DNA of 64,000 nt from Shewanella woodyi ATCC 51908. GTDB lineage: Bacteria; Pseudomonadota; Gammaproteobacteria; Enterobacterales; Shewanellaceae. Below the pieces are notes generated by a model. That model made no database searches, was not told the DNA's origin, and worked only from the letters and a program-made list of their open reading frames with translations. The DNA lies in the NCBI RefSeq assembly GCF_000019525.1, contig NC_010506.1, positions 2,542,001-2,606,000 on the forward strand, in the 5' to 3' direction. A program made the position numbers and the translations under genes. Below, piece by piece: positions 61,606 through 64,000 of the stretch (the first letter of the stretch is position 1; every line of letters starts with the position of its first letter).

Positions 61606-64000
61606 TTATGGGGCTTTTTGCTCAGGGGCCCAATTTAGCCATTCAGGATCCAGCTGCTTTTGCAGTGGAAACTGACTATCAGCTGCTAGCTGGTTTGAAT
61701 CTGAGGTTTTAGATTGTGTAACAACGCCAATGCCACCGGCCAGAATTGTCTCTAATGTCCCAGTTTCTATTTTTGCGCCAGAAAACAGACCGATGTCGAC
61801 TTTGACGCCAGACAGGTTCCAAAATTGACTGCTTTGATTGACCAAGTGGCTAAACTGACTGTCTATATGAGAATGCATAAGCACAGAGTTGCCAGTTGCA
61901 GATAAATCATAGCTATCTACTTGGCCTATTTTCATGCCTCGAAAGAAGATAGGAGTACCTGACTTGATAGAGCCAAGGTTGCTGTCCTCGAGTGTGAAAT
62001 AGAGCTCTCCGGTTTTACGTTGTTTAGATGGCGTGTCGTTAGCAACGAAGTTTTCACTCCTGATGTCACTCTTTCCCGGAGTGACACCGATATATGGCCC
62101 TGTTATCAAGGTTTCTGGAGAAGTGATACCTGACAGTGAGATCTGCGCATCAACAATAAAATAGCTGGCGTCTGTTTGTGTAAATTGTTTAGCGTAGTTG
62201 CCATATAAATAGGCTTTAGCGGTAACGCTATCAAGAGTTTTGTCCAGTTTTACAGATTCAACTTCACCGACTTGATGGCCATGATAACGAATAGGCGCTT
62301 TTGCACTGAGTTTAACATCCGCAGGAAAGCTTAGGCTGATTGGCTTAGCTTGAGCTAAAGCTAAAGATTTAGAGGCGTAGAGATGTTCTTGATCTCCATG
62401 TTCAGTTTCATCGAGCAAGCCCAAAGTGATACTACCTTTCAATGCACCTTGAAGAGGAGCGACATCTATCTCAATACCTGTAAGTGCAGCGTTAACTGAC
62501 AGGGCACTATTTCGCCAAAATACAGTATTTGATTTCAGTAACTCTGAGAACTGCTCTTGAATGCTTAAGTTAACAGCGAAACTCTGCTCGCCAGTTTGCC
62601 AGTTGACTTTATCGACCTCACCTATCTGCATCTTTTGGTAATAGACGGGGGCGCCAGGAGAGAGGTCTGCACCATCTGGACTGCTTAATGTGAGCTTGAT
62701 TAAGTTCAGATTTTGAAAATGCTCTGCGGCTGTTTGGCGTGAGGCAAATAGGGTTAACGTAGCGCCTTTTTTTACCTGTGACTTACTGCTACCTTGAATT
62801 AGGCTTATAGCTCCTTGGGTGAGCGTGGTGAAGTCACGGGTTTTAACCGAAACTCCCTCAAGGGATGCGTCAATAGAGAGTGCGCTTTCAGGTACAAAGT
62901 AACTGTCTTGGGTCATAAGCCTAGTAAATTCAGGCCAGATCTCAATCTGGTACTCTATGCCGGACAAACTGTTATTTAGCTTTACAGAGTTAACTTTGCC
63001 GATAGCGATCTGTTTATATCTGACCTCTGCGCCCTCTGCGATACCTTGGTTACTCTCTGAAGTTAAGGTGAGCGTGAGCTTTGATGTCGCTAGCTTATCA
63101 GGTTGCTCAGCTAGAAGAGGGTATTGTGATGCTGGTTCACCTGAGCCCGGTGAAAAGTTAATTACGCTTCCTGTGAGTAACCGCTCTGCATGTTTAACGC
63201 CTGAAAGTGATAGATCTGCCCCCTCTAACCAAAATTGGGAGCTTGCGGAAAGTAGTTCTGCATGCTCAGTATTGAGCTTAGCGGTAAACTCAACCCCTGA
63301 GTTGGTGAGTTTAGAGTCGGTGATGCGGCCAATGTTGATGCCTCTAAATACAATTGGAGTACCTATGGTTGCTGACTCAGCTTTATCAGCGGTCAAGGTA
63401 AACTCTATCCCGCCTAGAGCGAGTTCTTCATTGTCATAAATCTTATATTGCTGGCCTTTTTCTGCCATTTCTGAGTTTTCAGAGGAGCTGAAGCTTAACC
63501 CGCCAGCCAAAATAGTGGATAAGCTTTCGGTTTTTATCTTTATGCCAGAGAGTGAGGCATCTATTTTAAGGCCTGATACATTCCAAAATTGTGAGTCTTT
63601 TTTGACTAGGTGAGCATATTGTTTCTTAATAAAGGCGGTGAGTGAGATCTCACTTGCTCCTTTGAGTTTATAGCTTATCACCTGTCCAACGGGGATCTGG
63701 CGATAAAAGAGCTGAGAACCAACATCTAAAGAGCCCAAAGTTTCACTCGTCAGCTCTATCACTAATCCATCTTCGTTAGGCAAAATTGCAGGTGCATTCT
63801 CTTCTGCTTCAAAGAAAGACTGGGATTCGCCATCTCCGGGTTGAATAGCAATATAGTTGCCAGAAAATAGGGTATCTAACCCCTCAACACCTGTAATTGA
63901 CGCTTTTGGGGCAACTAGCCAGAATTTAGTGCCTTTATTAAGAAAAGGATCGGCTCGATAATCCATTTTTAGGTCAACATTAACGCCTTTTAGCTCGTCA
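61606..64000 (-). CDS. letB: LetB/YebT-like multi-MCE protein, 5' end outside the window
   Basis: The frame is open to the window edge, so the gene is partial; about 798 residues are visible. Six complete MCE repeats are seen, each with 'G(T/A)P(I/V)-(F/Y)(F/Y)(R/K)...(I/V)G(R/K/E/Q)(V/I)' after a strand pair, plus the last part of one more. E. coli LetB has seven and 877 residues, so roughly 80 residues with the membrane helix should lie past 64000. LetB stacks into a periplasmic lipid tunnel. A letA/yebS partner is expected upstream, outside the window. Confidence 0.85.
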   Translation of the reverse strand, partial: DELKGVNVDLKMDYRADPFLNKGTKFWLVAPKASITGVEGLDTLFSGNYIAIQPGDGESQSFFEAEENAPAILPNEDGLVIELTSETLGSLDVGSQLFYRQIPVGQVISYKLKGASEISLTAFIKKQYAHLVKKDSQFWNVSGLKIDASLSGIKIKTESLSTILAGGLSFSSSENSEMAEKGQQYKIYDNEELALGGIEFTLTADKAESATIGTPIVFRGINIGRITDSKLTNSGVEFTAKLNTEHAELLSASSQFWLEGADLSLSGVKHAERLLTGSVINFSPGSGEPASQYPLLAEQPDKLATSKLTLTLTSESNQGIAEGAEVRYKQIAIGKVNSVKLNNSLSGIEYQIEIWPEFTRLMTQDSYFVPESALSIDASLEGVSVKTRDFTTLTQGAISLIQGSSKSQVKKGATLTLFASRQTAAEHFQNLNLIKLTLSSPDGADLSPGAPVYYQKMQIGEVDKVNWQTGEQSFAVNLSIQEQFSELLKSNTVFWRNSALSVNAALTGIEIDVAPLQGALKGSITLGLLDETEHGDQEHLYASKSLALAQAKPISLSFPADVKLSAKAPIRYHGHQVGEVESVKLDKTLDSVTAKAYLYGNYAKQFTQTDASYFIVDAQISLSGITSPETLITGPYIGVTPGKSDIRSENFVANDTPSKQRKTGELYFTLEDSNLGSIKSGTPIFFRGMKIGQVDSYDLSATGNSVLMHSHIDSQFSHLVNQSSQFWNLSGVKVDIGLFSGAKIETGTLETILAGGIGVVTQSKTSDSNQLAADSQFPLQKQLDPEWLNWAPEQKAP

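Noticed and set aside
1..64000. tRNA, rRNA, CRISPR, prophage or complete insertion sequence
   Set aside because: No cloverleaf, spaced direct-repeat array, transposase, integrase or phage structural gene was recognised; absence by eye is not proof.

Overview
The window looks like chromosome of a marine gammaproteobacterium close to Shewanella (Alteromonadales). This rests on gene content and order: a hisGDCB-H-A operon with a His leader peptide, tsaB, fadD, rnd and minCDE with ycgL nearby, the long form of PurC, a gram-negative sortase cluster of the marine type, and 267-bp intergenic repeats with the terminal inverted repeats common in that group. GC content is moderate (about 43-46% by eye). 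I saw no rRNA, tRNA, CRISPR array, prophage or complete insertion sequence.

Layout. 77-3499: pqiABC, an MCE-type lipid-trafficking operon. 3546-9669: an MFS exporter, an AT-rich 1.1-kb stretch without genes, a cytochrome b561, purC, and two tail-to-tail periplasmic binding proteins. 9792-22971: the histidine operon on the minus strand, cut into hisL-G-D-C-B-H-A and hisF-hisIE by a 5.7-kb galactose cassette (galR, galT, galK, sodium/sugar symporter) carrying its own GalR operators. 23225-30567: AraC regulator with a divergent EamA exporter, a cold shock protein, a eukaryotic-type glutathione synthetase, the helicase yoaA and NDH-2. 31011-38585: a LysR regulator followed by permease, glutamine-synthetase-like ligase, aldehyde dehydrogenase, iron alcohol dehydrogenase and class I amidotransferase. 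I read this as a gamma-glutamylation route for catabolism of an amino alcohol, probably ethanolamine. 38813-46272: tsaB, a coupled small protein and M50-like protease, an exported methyltransferase, an alpha/beta hydrolase, fadD and rnd. 46350-53485: minCDE, ycgL, a lytic transglycosylase, ycgN, a serine hydrolase, a dipeptidase E-like protein and metC. 53585-60388: a complete proteobacterial sortase system (histidine kinase, response regulator, OmpA-like protein, LPQTG substrate with VIT and vWA domains, sortase). 60385-64000: a diguanylate cyclase and the 3' part of a second MCE-repeat protein (LetB/YebT type), which runs off the window.

Most interesting points: (1) the ligase-ADH-ALDH-amidotransferase cluster, which has an alcohol dehydrogenase where the Puu putrescine pathway has an amine oxidase; (2) the clean insertion of a galactose regulon between hisA and hisF; (3) a binding-protein gene whose signal peptide lies upstream of any canonical start codon, implying AUU or AUC initiation; (4) a eukaryotic-type glutathione synthetase; (5) the sortase cluster; (6) two related families of short inverted-repeat elements, one leaving a relic exactly at the gal/his junction.

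All functional calls come from reading motifs, lengths and context; no database search was run.
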